A stretch of 64,000 nt of DNA from Sinotaia quadrata (taxonomy: Eukaryota; Mollusca; Gastropoda; Architaenioglossa; Viviparidae). The DNA is taken from positions 42,239,617 through 42,303,616 of the forward strand of contig CM054179.1 of the NCBI GenBank assembly GCA_028829895.1, read 5' to 3'. Position 1 is the first letter of the stretch. The number at the start of each line of letters is the position of its first letter. A program made the position numbers and the translations under genes. The notes below the pieces were generated by a model. The model saw nothing but the letters and a program-made list of their open reading frames with translations. It did no database searches and was not told where the DNA came from. This document shows, piece after piece, positions 49,317 through 60,689 of the stretch.

Positions 49317-50060
49317 AAAGCACTTCATGTTTGTTGTCACACTCGCCGATGTACTTTCATGACCGTGCAAGACACACTTACACACTGACACACATTTCCT
49401 TCTCATTTGTTCATCAACTGACACTGTGTAACATAAACAGACCTACATTAGTAAGAATATTTTTTTCTGTTGTTGTTTACTTCTTTCCTCAGAGAAACCG
49501 CAAAAGAATTTACAATCTTTTGATGTTCTCTGTCTTGGTTTGCTCCTGTGAGGATTTCCTCTTCTCACTTTATTTTTTACTAGTAAGAGGCATAAATTGC
49601 AATGCTCTTTATTTATACAGAATAACTGGATTGCCACTAACAACGTCATATGTCATACATCAGTTATGAGATGACGTGATATCACATATATTTATTTGTC
49701 TTTGAAGGATCTATACCAAGAGCTAGTTATCCCACTGGTTTACATTAAAACTGAATTTAAAATATTACATCTTAAACATTCCAGATTAATTTATATTTGA
49801 TAAGATTTTACACAAAACAGGAGAGGGGAGTGGTAGTATGACAATTTAAGATATGTAATTATCCAGATTGCATTTTAATGCTGATAAAAGAATACTTTTC
49901 AGTTATATATAATTGTTTATCAAGTACTTTATATAAATATATGACTCTTAAACAGGTGTCCTAGTTTGGTATGCATTGCGTCTTTAAGAAGAGGAAGATT
50001 GTAAATAGTTTTTTAAATAGTTGGACATGAAACTATATAGTTATTCACTTATTGTAGCTA

Positions 50061-50350
50061 AATTGTAATTCATATTGCACGAGATTGTGGTTCATATTGC
50101 ACGAGATTGTGGTTCATATTGCACGAGATTGTGGTTCATATTGCACGAGATTGTAGTTTCATATTGCACGAGATTGTGGTTCATATTGCACGAGATTGTG
50201 GTTCATATTGCACGAGATTGCAGTTCATATTGCACGAGATTGTGGTTCATATTGCACGAGATTGTGGTTCATATTGCACGAGATTGCAGTTCATATTGCA
50301 CGAGATTGTGGTTCATATTGCACGAGATTGTAGTTCATATTGCACGAGAC
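50061..50350. repeat. 22-bp minisatellite, about 13 copies
   Basis: The unit TTCATATTGCACGAGATTGT plus GG is repeated with variants TGTAG and TGCAG and one single-base insertion (about 50157). It has no stop codon in two plus frames, which gives artefactual frames of 84 and 103 codons. Confidence 0.95.
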
Positions 50351-50584
50351 ATATTGTATGATAACATCATTACAGCAAGCAAGTAAAATAACTAAGTTTC
50401 TGAGTGTATATATAGAATTATAATATAAAATGCTAAGAAAATATTCCATATTTTCTGAGAGATACTATTTATTCCAAAGCGTAAAGACTGTTTACAAATG
50501 TCCTTAATAAAGTTACAATTAAATGTTTATGTTTAAGGGATGGGTGGGTATATAACTAATGTAGCTATGAAAAGTGATTACCTC

Positions 50585-50623
50585 ACACACACGCACACAT
50601 ACATACACGCACACATATACACA

Positions 50624-50713
<90 letters not shown>

Positions 50714-50730
50714 TACATACATACACACAT
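50585..50730. repeat. (AC)n(TA)n(AC)n microsatellite
   Basis: ACAC/ACAT repeats surround a short TA tract at about 50679-50699. There is no coding value. Confidence 0.95.
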
Positions 50731-52439
50731 TATTGAGATATTCGTAAAGTAGTCGAAGCAAAACAGTGTCGTAGTGTTAGGTATATTTTTCACTTTTGTG
50801 TTGCTTACAGCCGAATGAATTGTAGATTTTAATTTTAAAACGCAGAGGGGAGCGCCAAGTCAAATGTCAAATCTTTAGAACGAGAGATGTATCTGTTATA
50901 AATTCTAAATTATTATAATGCTATTTCCTGACTACTGGAACATTCAAACATATATTTTGCAGTGACATTCCAACAACAAACTGTAACTGAAAACTCCAGA
51001 TACCTAGCGCTGGTCAAAGATAACTCAACGTATATATTTTATAGCCAAGTGGTTATCTACCAATTATTTTATTTTTTATTCATACACAGCATTTTATGAA
51101 AGGTGTTCTAATTAGCCGTGGCTATTCCCTTACAAAAGAAGGGGCGGTGTCGTCTGGTTCGTTTTATGAGGACTTCAGTCTGATGTGTCTGTAAATACTT
51201 TACCTCTTGAACGCAGCAAACTGAACACCGGAAAACAGGGGCAGATAATCGTTGGAAAGCAAATCGAGGAAGGTGTCAGAAAAGTTTCAGCTGGACATTC
51301 CGGAAGACTGGAAGAGAATAGTTTTCATAGCGGCGACGGCTTCAATTTAATAGGTCTCCAGATAAGGATTGTGTCTCTGTTCATAAAGAGATTTTAGTAA
51401 TTCTCTATGCCTGTAAGGTGTTTGATGTAAGCCTTAGTGAAAAGACTGATTTAGTGGTATGCCGACTACTTTTACAACAGTTCTGTGAGCGAGTATTTTA
51501 TTTTTTTCTTTTGGAATTGCCGTTTAAATCTTTGTGTATTAAACTTAGATACACATTCACACCTATTTTCAGTTCCTTCAATTGTTTTAAAATATTTTTC
51601 TTTGCTTGGCTAATTAAAACGACAAAGGCGCCAGTCAGACACGAATTATAAGAGATCATTAATCGAAATCTAGTCATCTCATCTGATTGAAAAAAACTCG
51701 TGTAACTAAAATTTTGCACAGTATATGCAATAGACACGCCGAATAGGCTGGTATGAGCAAAGTGTTGTAGTTGTCATTTTACTGTTATGACATTTTTTAC
51801 TCATGTTCACACACACAACACTCATGCATACACTCCAGTGACATCACATAACACAAACAAATACACAAATACACACATACTCTACCCACAAAAAGACACA
51901 ACACACATACCACGTCACAAATACATATATACCTACAGCATAATGTCTATACACACCATGACAAAATTTGCACCCACTTACTCCACCCCTTTCAATAATT
52001 GTAGCATATGTATACACTCACACTTATCATCGCCTTATTACATGCACATTCTGTTCATGATATAAATTCATTATAATAATAACTGGCATTCAATTCCAAT
52101 ATGTTCAGTGAAAACTGCACTAACCGAAAGTAAAATTACCAAACCTAACTGAAATTAATCTAGCTTAACCGAACAATGCAACGTAACTTAACGTAAACCA
52201 GTGTAACTTAACTTAATCATACTTGACTTAGCATAAGGTAAACTAACCTACACTACCCTAAGGTAAACAAAATGAAAAGGCATTAATTGATTATAGAATT
52301 CATTGTCGTTTTCGCTAGAAGCATGATAGTTATTTCCTGCGTTTCTTCAAAAAAAATATTACACTGGATAAAAAATAAATGGTAACTAACAAACAAAAAT
52401 ACTCCCCAGAAGTCAATGAATACATTAAAAGAAAAGTGT
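50731..52439. other. AT-rich sequence without a recognisable gene
   Basis: A 70-codon plus-strand frame (51185-51397) has ordinary amino-acid composition but no recognised motif or splice support. CACA-rich stretches fill about 51805-51960, and a TTAAC/TAACT-rich segment lies at about 52120-52260. Confidence 0.45.
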
Positions 52440-52710
52440 CTTACTTTGGTAGATAAAGATTCTTGTGGTCTTAAGCGTTTATCTCGACACTGGCTTTGAG
52501 TAAGTGCCAGAATTCCACAGACTGCAGTGCGTTAAGCCCACGACGTAATCATGTATGTGAAGCGCGCACCTATTCCACCGAAAGCCCGGGGTGTTGAGAT
52601 AATCTTCACCGGCGATTTTGTCATTAACGTAACATATCTGACACAACACCACCGGAAGTAAACGAAATAAACTCCCGTCGATCCTTTTAATCTCGGCGGC
52701 AAATCGAGGT
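52440..52710 (-). promoter_or_regulatory. Possible promoter and 5' exon for a minus-strand gene
   Basis: This patch is clearly richer in G+C and CpG than its surroundings. On the minus strand it has an ACTTCCGG ETS-type site, several short upstream ATG frames and a good donor ACCAAA|GTAAGA with the exon end at 52445. It could be the first, non-coding exon of the minus-strand gene whose known exons begin at 45976, but nothing proves the link. Confidence 0.25.
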
Positions 52711-53016
52711 GTATAATCTTTATTTTCTGAATAAAAACTTTTTTGTCATATACATAATGTTGTGTATATTTTATTAGATTTATTCATTCCACCCCATCCC
52801 CCATTCCCCCCCTCCCCATACACCTGTCTGCATGCAGTTTTATTGCAATGTCTTACAAAGATGTTCGATAAAAAGTGTGGAGTTTTTCGAGTATGGATGA
52901 TTGAAATGGAAATAGCACATTTATTTTTGGGTCTACTAATCATTTGGCAAGAATGAACTCGGAGCTCTATTGAAACGTAAGCTGAGTTAGTTTCAGAATT
53001 TAGTACATGAAAAATG

Positions 53017-53079
53017 CATGACCAAATTCTCCATGACCAAATGGGCATGACCAAATTCTCCATGACCAAATGGGCATGA
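53017..53079. repeat. 29-bp tandem repeat, about 2.2 copies
   Basis: GCATGACCAAATTCTCCATG plus ACCAAATGG is repeated without change, and the unit itself contains two CATGACCAAAT halves. Confidence 0.9.
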
Positions 53080-54232
53080 CGCAGAGCCGAAGAAAAAGCA
53101 AAGAAAAGAAGTTTAATTAAGTGACAGACATGTCCTTTTAATTTTCAAGTCAGTATGCAAATGTGCGTGCAAGGGAGACAACACAGAGGAATGAAAAGAT
53201 TGGGAACGTACATTATTTTAGTTGAAATGTGTGAAGGCTTGAGTTATCCGATCACGTATTCATGACTTCTAAACTGACGACTTAGTGTGCTTGCATAAAT
53301 GTCTGAGTGAGATTGTGAACATCAAGGATGATGTTTTGGGGTATCCTCATTACTTTAAATAATTAACGTCTCTTAATATATAAATATTATCGTAATAATA
53401 ATCATATTAATGATTACTTAATAATAATCAGTGTCTACTACAGTTTTACATTTGAAATAACTAAAGTTTTCTATTGTTTTAAGTTTTAAATAATAAACAT
53501 TGAATAAAATAACTTTAGTTACTTTACAATTATAAACCTAGATATTCATTTGTTCTTGTCCCGAGGTAAACTGAACATCACGTGATCAGAATGAACCTTG
53601 TCAGTTGACCTCAATGTGAAAGTTTTGAAGCTAAGACTGTATTGAATTTGGAGAAAAAGAATCATCATCTCTATCCTACAGCAATCGGTGGGTAACTGCT
53701 CATTTGTACAATTAGCAAATTGATATGGCATCATCCATCCATCTATCCAACACACATACATACACTATCATTCTCACACAAATATGGCAATTCAGAAGTT
53801 AATGTTTTAAGGCATATTTTGCATGGTTTTATTTCAGACATAGAAAACTGATTGGAAAGAATGTACATCTAAACGAGACAATTACACGTAGTTTGAACAA
53901 GTGTTACAGCAAATAATGATCCATCAATACTATTTTGTGTTCTTTGTTCGTTTATGGATTGTTCCGACTTTGTAAAAGACTGTCTGCACTACCTGTTGAT
54001 GTAAATGCGCCTTTCTACAAATGACAAACACGACTAGTCTATAATTAATTATGTTTAGCGAGTGTTCACATTGAAACTTTCAAAGGAATTGAACCATATA
54101 TCCTAGAGACAACACTTTATTGCGCGGAAATGAAAATAAGTCTGGCAGAACACTGTGCTTGCAGGCTCAGTGGTGCAAAAACTGTCAATTGTGTGGTCTT
54201 ATTGCGCGTCATCGCTGCCATCACACGTCATC

Positions 54233-54406
54233 TTAAAGACATGAATCGGTTCCGTGACCTTGGTTGTCATAGACCAGCTTGAACCCGCACTGGGAACTCA
54301 AGAGGTGCTTTGCGATCTGTTCAGGTCGGACGTTGTATTTGTCAATCTTGACGAAACGCGGTCGTAAATGCATTCGGTCAATGCGACTGCTTGGCTTGCC
54401 AAACAT
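54233..54406 (-). CDS. Small open frame, 57 aa, unknown function
   Basis: It starts with ATG at 54406, has an in-frame TAA 12 nt upstream (54418-54420) and stops with TAA at 54233-54235. The peptide is basic and of ordinary composition (RMHLRPRFVKIDKYNVRPEQ, then SSQCGFKLVYDNQGHG), with three methionines or fewer and no low complexity. The segment is about half G+C, against a third around it. It may be a small gene, a terminal exon or a conserved exon read without its partner. I recognise no family. Confidence 0.35.
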   Translation of the reverse strand: MFGKPSSRIDRMHLRPRFVKIDKYNVRPEQIAKHLLSSQCGFKLVYDNQGHGTDSCL

Positions 54407-54547
54407 TTCTTTTTAAATTCTGAACTCCTTTCGATTATTTGTACTGAAACTTTGTGTGAATGCACTTTAAGAAAGAAAACATATATGTACAAGGAGTCTT
54501 AAGGCGATAAATGGTAAAATGTCTGTGTAATGCAGGGATTTGTGGAA

Positions 54548-54556
54548 TCTCTCTCT

Positions 54557-54630
<74 letters not shown>
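54548..54630. repeat. (CT)n(AC)n microsatellite
   Basis: A CT tract of about 46 bp passes directly into a CA tract of about 35 bp. Confidence 0.95.
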
Positions 54631-54632
<2 letters not shown>

Positions 54633-54890
54633 CTCCTACTTCTCCTAACCATCCAACCAATCATAAGAGATACAGTGGGCTTTCTGGAGTCATGACAGAA
54701 ATACTTAGATTACCGTGTAAGCTCGAGGGTAACCTTTTATTAAGAGAAAGAAAGAATGAAAGAAAATAATGTAAAGGTTGTTTTCTATCATAGCTGTTTC
54801 CTTTTCCCGTTCCTTCTCTTGCTGCTCACTATGTACACACACCGTGTACTCCTACACTAACACACTAACATATTTAAAAATGACACAAGC

Positions 54891-54894
<4 letters not shown>

Positions 54895-54945
<51 letters not shown>
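54895..54945. repeat. (AC)n microsatellite
   Basis: This is an almost uninterrupted CA tract within a wider ACAC/CATG-rich segment. Confidence 0.95.
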
Positions 54946-54950
<5 letters not shown>

Positions 54951-55559
54951 AATGCACATACACATGCATTCTCACATGCACGCACCTACAAAAACACTCT
55001 TAGATAAAACAAGAGTCAATGCAATTTTCTTCGGTAAAAAAATGAATCACATGCAATTTTCGTAGGTAAAAAATTAGTCAGTGCAATTGTTTTTTTTTAA
55101 GACAATCATTCTTTTCTCAGTCTGTAGGACTGTCCTGGATTTCTCGTTTAAAATGCAATCTTTCTTAATAATTATATCGTCGAAACTGCTCTTGCAATAT
55201 TGCAAATCTACTTTTCTGAAAGTGGCATCAAGCCGATAAAATCTGGGCGACTTAATTTGATTTTTCGTACCCACATCCTCTAAAGCAATATTACTAACAG
55301 AACTCTAGCACCTGACGCTATTAATTCACCAAAATAATGAAAGTATACTGCACTTTATATCGATCTGCAGAACAGATAGCGCATGTGCTAAAAGCTATTC
55401 CAGACGATTCCAGTAATGTGAACTCAATGACGAGCGAAAATCGATTGTAGTTAAAAGAACCTTTTAGCAAATCAAACAGTTTAGTCACGCAAAATAATAG
55501 CAGATTTAAAAAAAAAATCCTTCTATACCCGTTTTGGTACTGAATATGATTATTATTAA

Positions 55560-55792
55560 TAATAATCATAAATTTAACAATAAATTTATTAAATCAACAG
55601 TCAAATACAATGAGAAGGTTATTTGAAATTAATAATTCATGAAACAACGTTCAAGTAATTCTAATACTTATTAAGTCTTATATCCTAACATATGATTCAG
55701 CAGTCAGATTAGTATCAACAGTAAATCACAGGACTATTATTATCATAGAAGAAATGGAGTGATATGATAGTGGTTTGTACATAACCTTTTCA
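55560..55792 (-). repeat. Left LTR-like segment of the decayed element
   Basis: AATTTAACAATAAATTTATT near its left edge and ATAACCTTTTCA at its right edge match 57845-58091 in the same order and orientation, with roughly two-thirds similarity between. The outer end is not preserved. Confidence 0.45.
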
Positions 55793-56035
55793 ATGACGTA
55801 AGCCACAACAGTCCTTCATCACAAGTTTAGTGATGTCACCCATCATGCCTGGCCAATAAAACTCAGCCTCTATCCATGCTAACGTTTGACTTGGTCTAAG
55901 ATGTTCAGCTATGGTGGGTGGATCGTGAGCTAGATGTAACACGTGCACTCGATAGCTCAGGGGGACCACCAATTGATTTCCCCTTGGCCCCTTCCTGCTT
56001 CCAAATAAGGAGGCCATCCTTTCAGCAAAACTCAA
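55790..56035 (-). pseudogene. Integrase HHCC-domain fragment
   Basis: GNQLVVPLSYRVHVLHLAHD, then IEAEFYWPGMMGDITKLV and a CC pair, parallel the integrase zinc domain of the intact element ([29 protein letters not shown]). The second His and the spacing of the Cys pair are altered, and the catalytic core is missing. A degraded linker frame (56325-56062) with a LADDSLEK segment precedes it and recalls LQAEDETL of the intact protein. Confidence 0.7.
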
Positions 56036-56404
56036 TAGCTTGTGCTGGAAGATTTAGATATTCATGATCCTGAGAGCTTGATCTTCTCATGACATTTCTC
56101 AAGAGAATCGTCTGCCAATTGAGCCACTTTGAGCCACTTTGAGCCACTTTTCCCCGTCAGTTTCAGCCACAGTCTGACAGTCAGGAACAACCATCTGCCC
56201 TGCAATGACTGAGTCAAGTGCAACTTCTTAATGACACACACCACTGATGATGGGTTCAGATGAGCTGTGTCACTTCCACATGATGCTAATAATTGTTCTT
56301 GTTTGTCATGCATACCCTCACACACATTCTTTGCTGCAGATTTCTATGCAGCCACTTGTGTACCTGTGAGTACACATACATTATGGAGAGGGTCTGGGGC
56401 ATTC

Positions 56405-56818
56405 TCACCAATGAGAACATATTTGCAACCTATAATCACACTCTTGCAACCTATAATCACACTTACAATTTTCGAGACACACTGCTGGTATGCATCTGCA
56501 TAGGTATTTACTTTTTACATCTACCATCACAATGGGTACCTTATTCTGTACACCATTGGCTAGAGTAATGGTTTTAAACTTGCGAATGTAATCATTCTCT
56601 TTCACTAGTTTTGGATGGACTACCAATCCTATTCCACAATCAGTGCCACAGAGGACTGGAGCACAATGGCCATTAATATTTGCACCAAAACGAGATGCAC
56701 CAGTAGGTTCTATCACATTAATGTTACCTGGGCAATGACATCTGATATGGCCTGGTTTGTCACAGTCAAAACATTCTGCTGGTTCATTCATAACACCTTT
56801 GCCTGGGTGGCTACTCAT
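56405..56818 (-). pseudogene. Gag zinc knuckle and protease fragment
   Basis: CFDCDKPGHIRCHC is a clear CCHC knuckle. It is followed by a retropepsin-like region in which the catalytic motif reads GTDCG where DTGC is expected, and by TLANGVQNKVP, which parallels [11 protein letters not shown] downstream of the protease motif in the intact element. The protease is therefore inactive by sequence. Confidence 0.75.
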
Positions 56819-56912
56819 GTTTGATTTTTATCCATGGGAGTGAGGAGTGGGTACCCTGTCCTTCATCTTACTCAGTGGAGGAGATGTGAGAGAGGATCCT
56901 GTGTTAGGTTTA

Positions 56913-57179
56913 TTATCTGGATTGTTGCACTGTCTTTAGGTTCACACGTCTGCACAGTTCGAAATTATGCCTAGCTGTCAGATTAGCACACGTCCCAAAT
57001 ATTTCTTCATATCTGTCAGCAGCTTCTAACCATCCTGTCAGATTCTTAAGTAGTTTGTCCTTAACATAAGCTAAAAGTGCTGGTGGAGACATCGTCTGCA
57101 GTTTGTCTATTACTAAGTGGTCACTAACATCCTTTGCATTGTCAATATATACTTTGTCCAGCTCTAACCATCTCATCAA
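56913..57179 (-). pseudogene. Gag fragment
   Basis: It is an 88-codon frame with KDVSDHLVIDKLQTMSPPAL and GWLEAADRYEEI. It resembles the [12 protein letters not shown]...AADRFDDA segment of the intact Gag in order and spacing. The N-terminal part is lost. Confidence 0.6.
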
Positions 57180-57194
57180 AATGTAATATTATCC

Positions 57195-57910
57195 AAACAT
57201 GAGTTCATGGAATATTGATGTCAAGTAATCTGTTTCATTGTGATTGTCATATGTATATTTGATTGTTCATTGAATAAATATATTATTAAATTTATTGACC
57301 TTCTTATGCATATTGATAATCTTATGTTGGAGAAGAAAGTGGATGGATGGGGCTCACTAAATATAGATTAAACGTCGGATTTGTCTTCTCCTTTAGAAAA
57401 AAGTTTTCCACCTACAGAAATGATTATGTGACTTTAAATGTTGTTAATGTTGTGGAAGAGAGAAAACGTCAAGTGAGAGATATGAACGATCTCTACTGGA
57501 GGATCATTAATAAAATAAATTAAGGTTCTCATTGCTTGCTATTAGTTATGAAAGATTAATTAATAGTAATAATCATTTTCATTAACTAAGTGGCATGCCC
57601 GTCACAATGTTATTAATAATTCCCCCAAAGACACCACTCGTCTCTCTCACATGGCGTATATGCGGGCGCTGTAAACGTTTTCTCTCTTCCACCACATTGA
57701 CGACAAACATTGACTGTCACACAATATTTCCATAGGTGGAAAACTTCTTATCAAAGGAGAAGACAATCCTTCTTTTAATTTATATTTAGTGAGCCCCAAC
57801 TGTCTCTCCAACATATGGTTATCAATATGTGTAATAAGCTCAATAAATTTAACAATACATTTATTAAATCTACAATTAAATATACAACATATGAATATAA
57901 TTGAAAGAGC
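57195..57910. repeat. Long imperfect inverted repeat (arms about 330 and 310 bp)
   Basis: The arm 57195-57530 and the reverse complement of 57600-57910 share, in order, TGGGGCTCACTAAATATA, TTGTCTTCTCCTTT, AGTTTTCCACCTA, GTGGAAGAGAGAAAACGT, GTGAGAGA and ATTATTAATAA-like blocks, plus LTR sequence such as ATAAATTTA and TTATCAATATG. The arms are separated by about 70 bp and would form a large hairpin. Confidence 0.75.
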
Positions 57911-58091
57911 ATTGACATTCACATCACTTCTCAACCATGTTCAATTAACGCTGGACAATCATTCAGTTTATTTTTGCATAGACATTAGCAGTCAATTAAC
58001 ATAAATATATAATCAAGCTCATAGATATCATCACAGAAATGAGAGTAGAGTTTCAGAGAAATAATGAAAGTCAATGCACATAACCTTTTCA
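57801..58091 (-). repeat. Right LTR-like segment with adjacent primer-site-like sequence
   Basis: It starts TG (57801) and ends CA (58091). On the minus strand it ends GGAGAGACA, followed by 2 nt and TGGGGCTCACTAAATATA, the same layout (LTR, 2 nt, TGGGG-GCTC) as in the intact element. Confidence 0.5.
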
Positions 58092-58184
58092 AAGATTGTG
58101 GCTGTCACTGGTACATGTTTACAATCATGTAATTTGCAACAAGTCACTCTTTTTTAATCAGGTGATGGTTTCTCATGTCCCTTC

Positions 58185-58362
58185 AGTCCCACTTCACTCA
58201 GTACAATTTTACTCAGTCCCACTTCACTCAGTCCCAGTTCACTCAGTCCCAGATCACTCATTCCCACTTCACTCAGTCCCAGTTCACTCAATCCCAGATC
58301 ACTCATTCCCACTTCTCTCAGTCCCAGTTGACTCAGTCCCACTTCTCTCGATCTCAGTTCGA
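58185..58362. repeat. 15-bp minisatellite, about 12 copies
   Basis: The units are CACTCAGTCCCAGTT-like. Since 15 is a multiple of 3, it reads as five-residue repeats on both strands. CACTTC, CAGTTC and CAGATC variants alternate in blocks of three units, so a 45-bp higher-order unit is likely. Confidence 0.9.
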
Positions 58363-58972
58363 CTGTTCATTGAAAAGTAGCCAAGCAACCCAAATCCATG
58401 AAATACAAAAATAATTCACCAGAATTAAAACGAAAATAACGTACCGTATTGTTTATTCGGCAGTGTTTTTATTTAATTTCTTTGGTTGTTTGAGTTGTTA
58501 TCAAGACAAGCATTCACTTGAACAATAATAACAAAACAAACAATTACCATCACAAAGAAAATAACAGAGAGAAACATTAAACTAGAATTAACAGTCACAG
58601 CAAGACAGATAAGTGTTAAATTATAATTTAACACAACAGTACGTTCTATATCGATTCTGTACATTACTACAACAACTCTAAAACTTTGGGCTTGGAGATC
58701 GATATCCAGACAATAGTGCAATCTTTCAGACGTACAATGATTACAATGAACAAGGTTTTCTTGAGCCTGGCTTTAGATGACGCTGCCAAATGAAAATGTA
58801 TGGCGGTCTACAGCTAAATATCTTAGATTATAAATAATTTTAATTTTATAGATTTAGATGTGATTTCTATATTTAGTTCATTGTAATTGTTAGCAAATGT
58901 TTCTGAGGTAGGTTTCTGTATTCAGATAAATTTATGCTCAGAAAGTTAATACTTGTGCAAGAGTTAAAATGA

Positions 58973-58975
<3 letters not shown>

Positions 58976-59025
<50 letters not shown>
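58976..59025. repeat. (ATCT)n microsatellite
   Basis: There are about twelve uninterrupted ATCT repeats. Confidence 0.95.
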
Positions 59026-59026
<1 letters not shown>

Positions 59027-59258
59027 GCAATTACATTCCAAACGCTTGGAATTACGACAATTACCATTAATGTTAATGGTAAAAACTATTTTAGTTCTTG
59101 TGTGCCTTTAGGAAAAGGTAAACTGAACCTTGTCAAAGAAGATAATGGCCACACGTATTGTGCAAGAATATTTATTGTCAACGTTTAGCTAAACCATTTC
59201 GTGCGCCAGTAGGCAAGCGACCCTTCTTTTTAAAATGGAGCTTTTCATACGACATGCA

Positions 59259-59357
59259 GCTAAGGACGTCGGAGTAGATATTTCGTGTCGTGAAATAATA
59301 CGAGCTGATTGCTAAGGACGTCGGAGTCGTGTCGTGAAATAATACGAGCTGATTGCT
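59259..59357. repeat. Tandem duplication, 52 and 47 bp
   Basis: Two copies from GCTAAGGACGTCGGAGT to AATACGAGCTGATT differ only by a short deletion in the second copy. Confidence 0.9.
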
Positions 59358-59534
59358 CTGCGCAAATCCACTAGCACGACCGAATGTTTGCTTAATCGAT
59401 AACCACAGGTAAAATGCTCGCTGCATGCCCCTCTGTCAAGACGGTCGAGTAGTCAAGTCTTTCGGCTCATCATTGATTTTGGCATTCTTAACGAAACTTA
59501 GATCCATTTAGAAAGTAACTCTCGAACTCATTTT

Positions 59535-59672
59535 TGCAGGGGAGGGAACTATATTTCGGCCAAACAAAAATTACGTAAATGTACAGGGGAAGGGGGGGGG
59601 CGGGAACTATACTTCGGCCAAACGAAAATCACGTAAATGTACAGGGGGTGGGGGAGGGAGGGGAACTATACG
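59535..59672. repeat. About 61-bp tandem repeat with G-rich linker, 2.3 copies
   Basis: GGGAACTATA, TTCGGCCAAACGAAAATCAC and GTAAATGTACAGGGG recur, joined by G-runs of up to 9. The G-runs might form G-quadruplex structures. Confidence 0.8.
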
Positions 59673-60035
59673 AAAAGGACGTAAATGTGCTGGGTGTGAT
59701 TGCAATGACAAGGCTGGGGGCGTTCCATTACAGACACTTTTCATATCCCGTCGACGGGCAATGAAAAGGTTAATAAGTCACGTGACCCAAGAGTGGCTGG
59801 AGAAGGAAATTTGGAAATGCCCTCTTCACATAAGAGTTATTCGGCCGGGTAGTTGATATTTAAGTTAAATTTAACAAGCCAGTTTAGGTACTGATTGGAG
59901 ATAATTTGATCACAAGATTAATAATAATTGTTTTATTGGATGCGCCCACTTAAAATGTTATAGGCACCAGTCAGTTGTTAAAATGTAACCTCCTCTCCAC
60001 CGAAACTTTCTTTCATTTGACATTTAACCATGAAA

Positions 60036-60375
60036 AATTCGGTATTTAGTCTTTCATTTATTTATTATTTAGTCGTGATAAATTCGGTATTTAGTCTTTC
60101 ATTTATTTATTATTTAGTCGTGATAAATTCGGTACTTAATCTTTCATTTATTTATTATTTAGTCGTGATAAATTCGGTATTTAGTCTTTCATTTATTTAT
60201 TATTTAGTCGTGATAAATTCGGTACTTAATCTTTCATTTATTTATTATTTAGTCGTGATAAATTCGGTATTTAATCTTTCATTTATTTATTATTTAGTCG
60301 TGATAAATTCGGTACTTAATCTTTCATTTATTTATTATTTAGTCGTGATAAATTCGGTATTTAATCTTTCATATA
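60036..60375. repeat. 45-bp minisatellite, about 7.5 copies, open in frame on the plus strand
   Basis: Units with TTCGGTATTTAGTCTTTCAT and TTATTATTTAGTCGTGATAA alternate GTATTTAG/A with GTACTTAA variants, implying a 90-bp higher-order unit. The plus strand stays open for 212 codons (60030-60668), with 15-residue repeats around SFIYYLVVINSV. Hydrophobic composition and lack of other support make a gene unlikely. Confidence 0.9.
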
Positions 60376-60495
60376 AAGTAATAAATTCTACTGTTGAAAC
60401 TGAACTGTATGAAATGCATTCTTTGGTCCACCCAAAAAATAAATTATATTTCGTTTCCTTAAATGTTAAGCTCCTCCCAACTCGGGGTTTGAGTT

Positions 60496-60570
60496 CAACT
60501 TTCCTTCCTCCCTCCCTTCCTTCCTTCCAAACCTCCTTCCAAACTCCCTTCCTTCCTTCCTTCCTTCCTT
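60496..60570. repeat. (CCTT)n-rich tract
   Basis: Interrupted CCTT/CTTC repeats form a pyrimidine tract on the plus strand. Confidence 0.85.
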
Positions 60571-60689
60571 TTGCTTATCCAAGGTTCTTTTTCTATAATT
60601 ATTCACTTAATATTCTTTTACTGAAATACATTATTTTTAAGTTAATCAAATATTTTTGCTTTAGCTAATTTATTAATGCTGTTGCTTCT

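Larger units (their letters stand above)
55560..58091 (-). mobile_element. Decayed integrase-first gypsy-type element
   Basis: On the minus strand the order is LTR-like segment (58091-57801), a primer-site-like TGGGGCTCAC (57798-57781), a gag fragment (57179-56913), zinc knuckle plus protease (56818-56405), a linker, the integrase zinc domain (56035-55790) and a second LTR-like segment (55792-55560). No RT lies between protease and integrase, the same order as in the intact element at 29581-37872. RT, RNase H and the integrase core are absent, apparently deleted against the 3' LTR. An inverted block (57195-57530) interrupts the leader. Confidence 0.65.

Noticed and set aside
50061..50350. Regular 22-bp repeats considered as a CRISPR-like array
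   Set aside because: The repeats are contiguous with no spacers, and the window is eukaryotic.
50075..50386. 103-codon frame around the 22-bp repeat
   Set aside because: The same 22-bp unit is read through all phases; there is no start context and no sequence outside the array.
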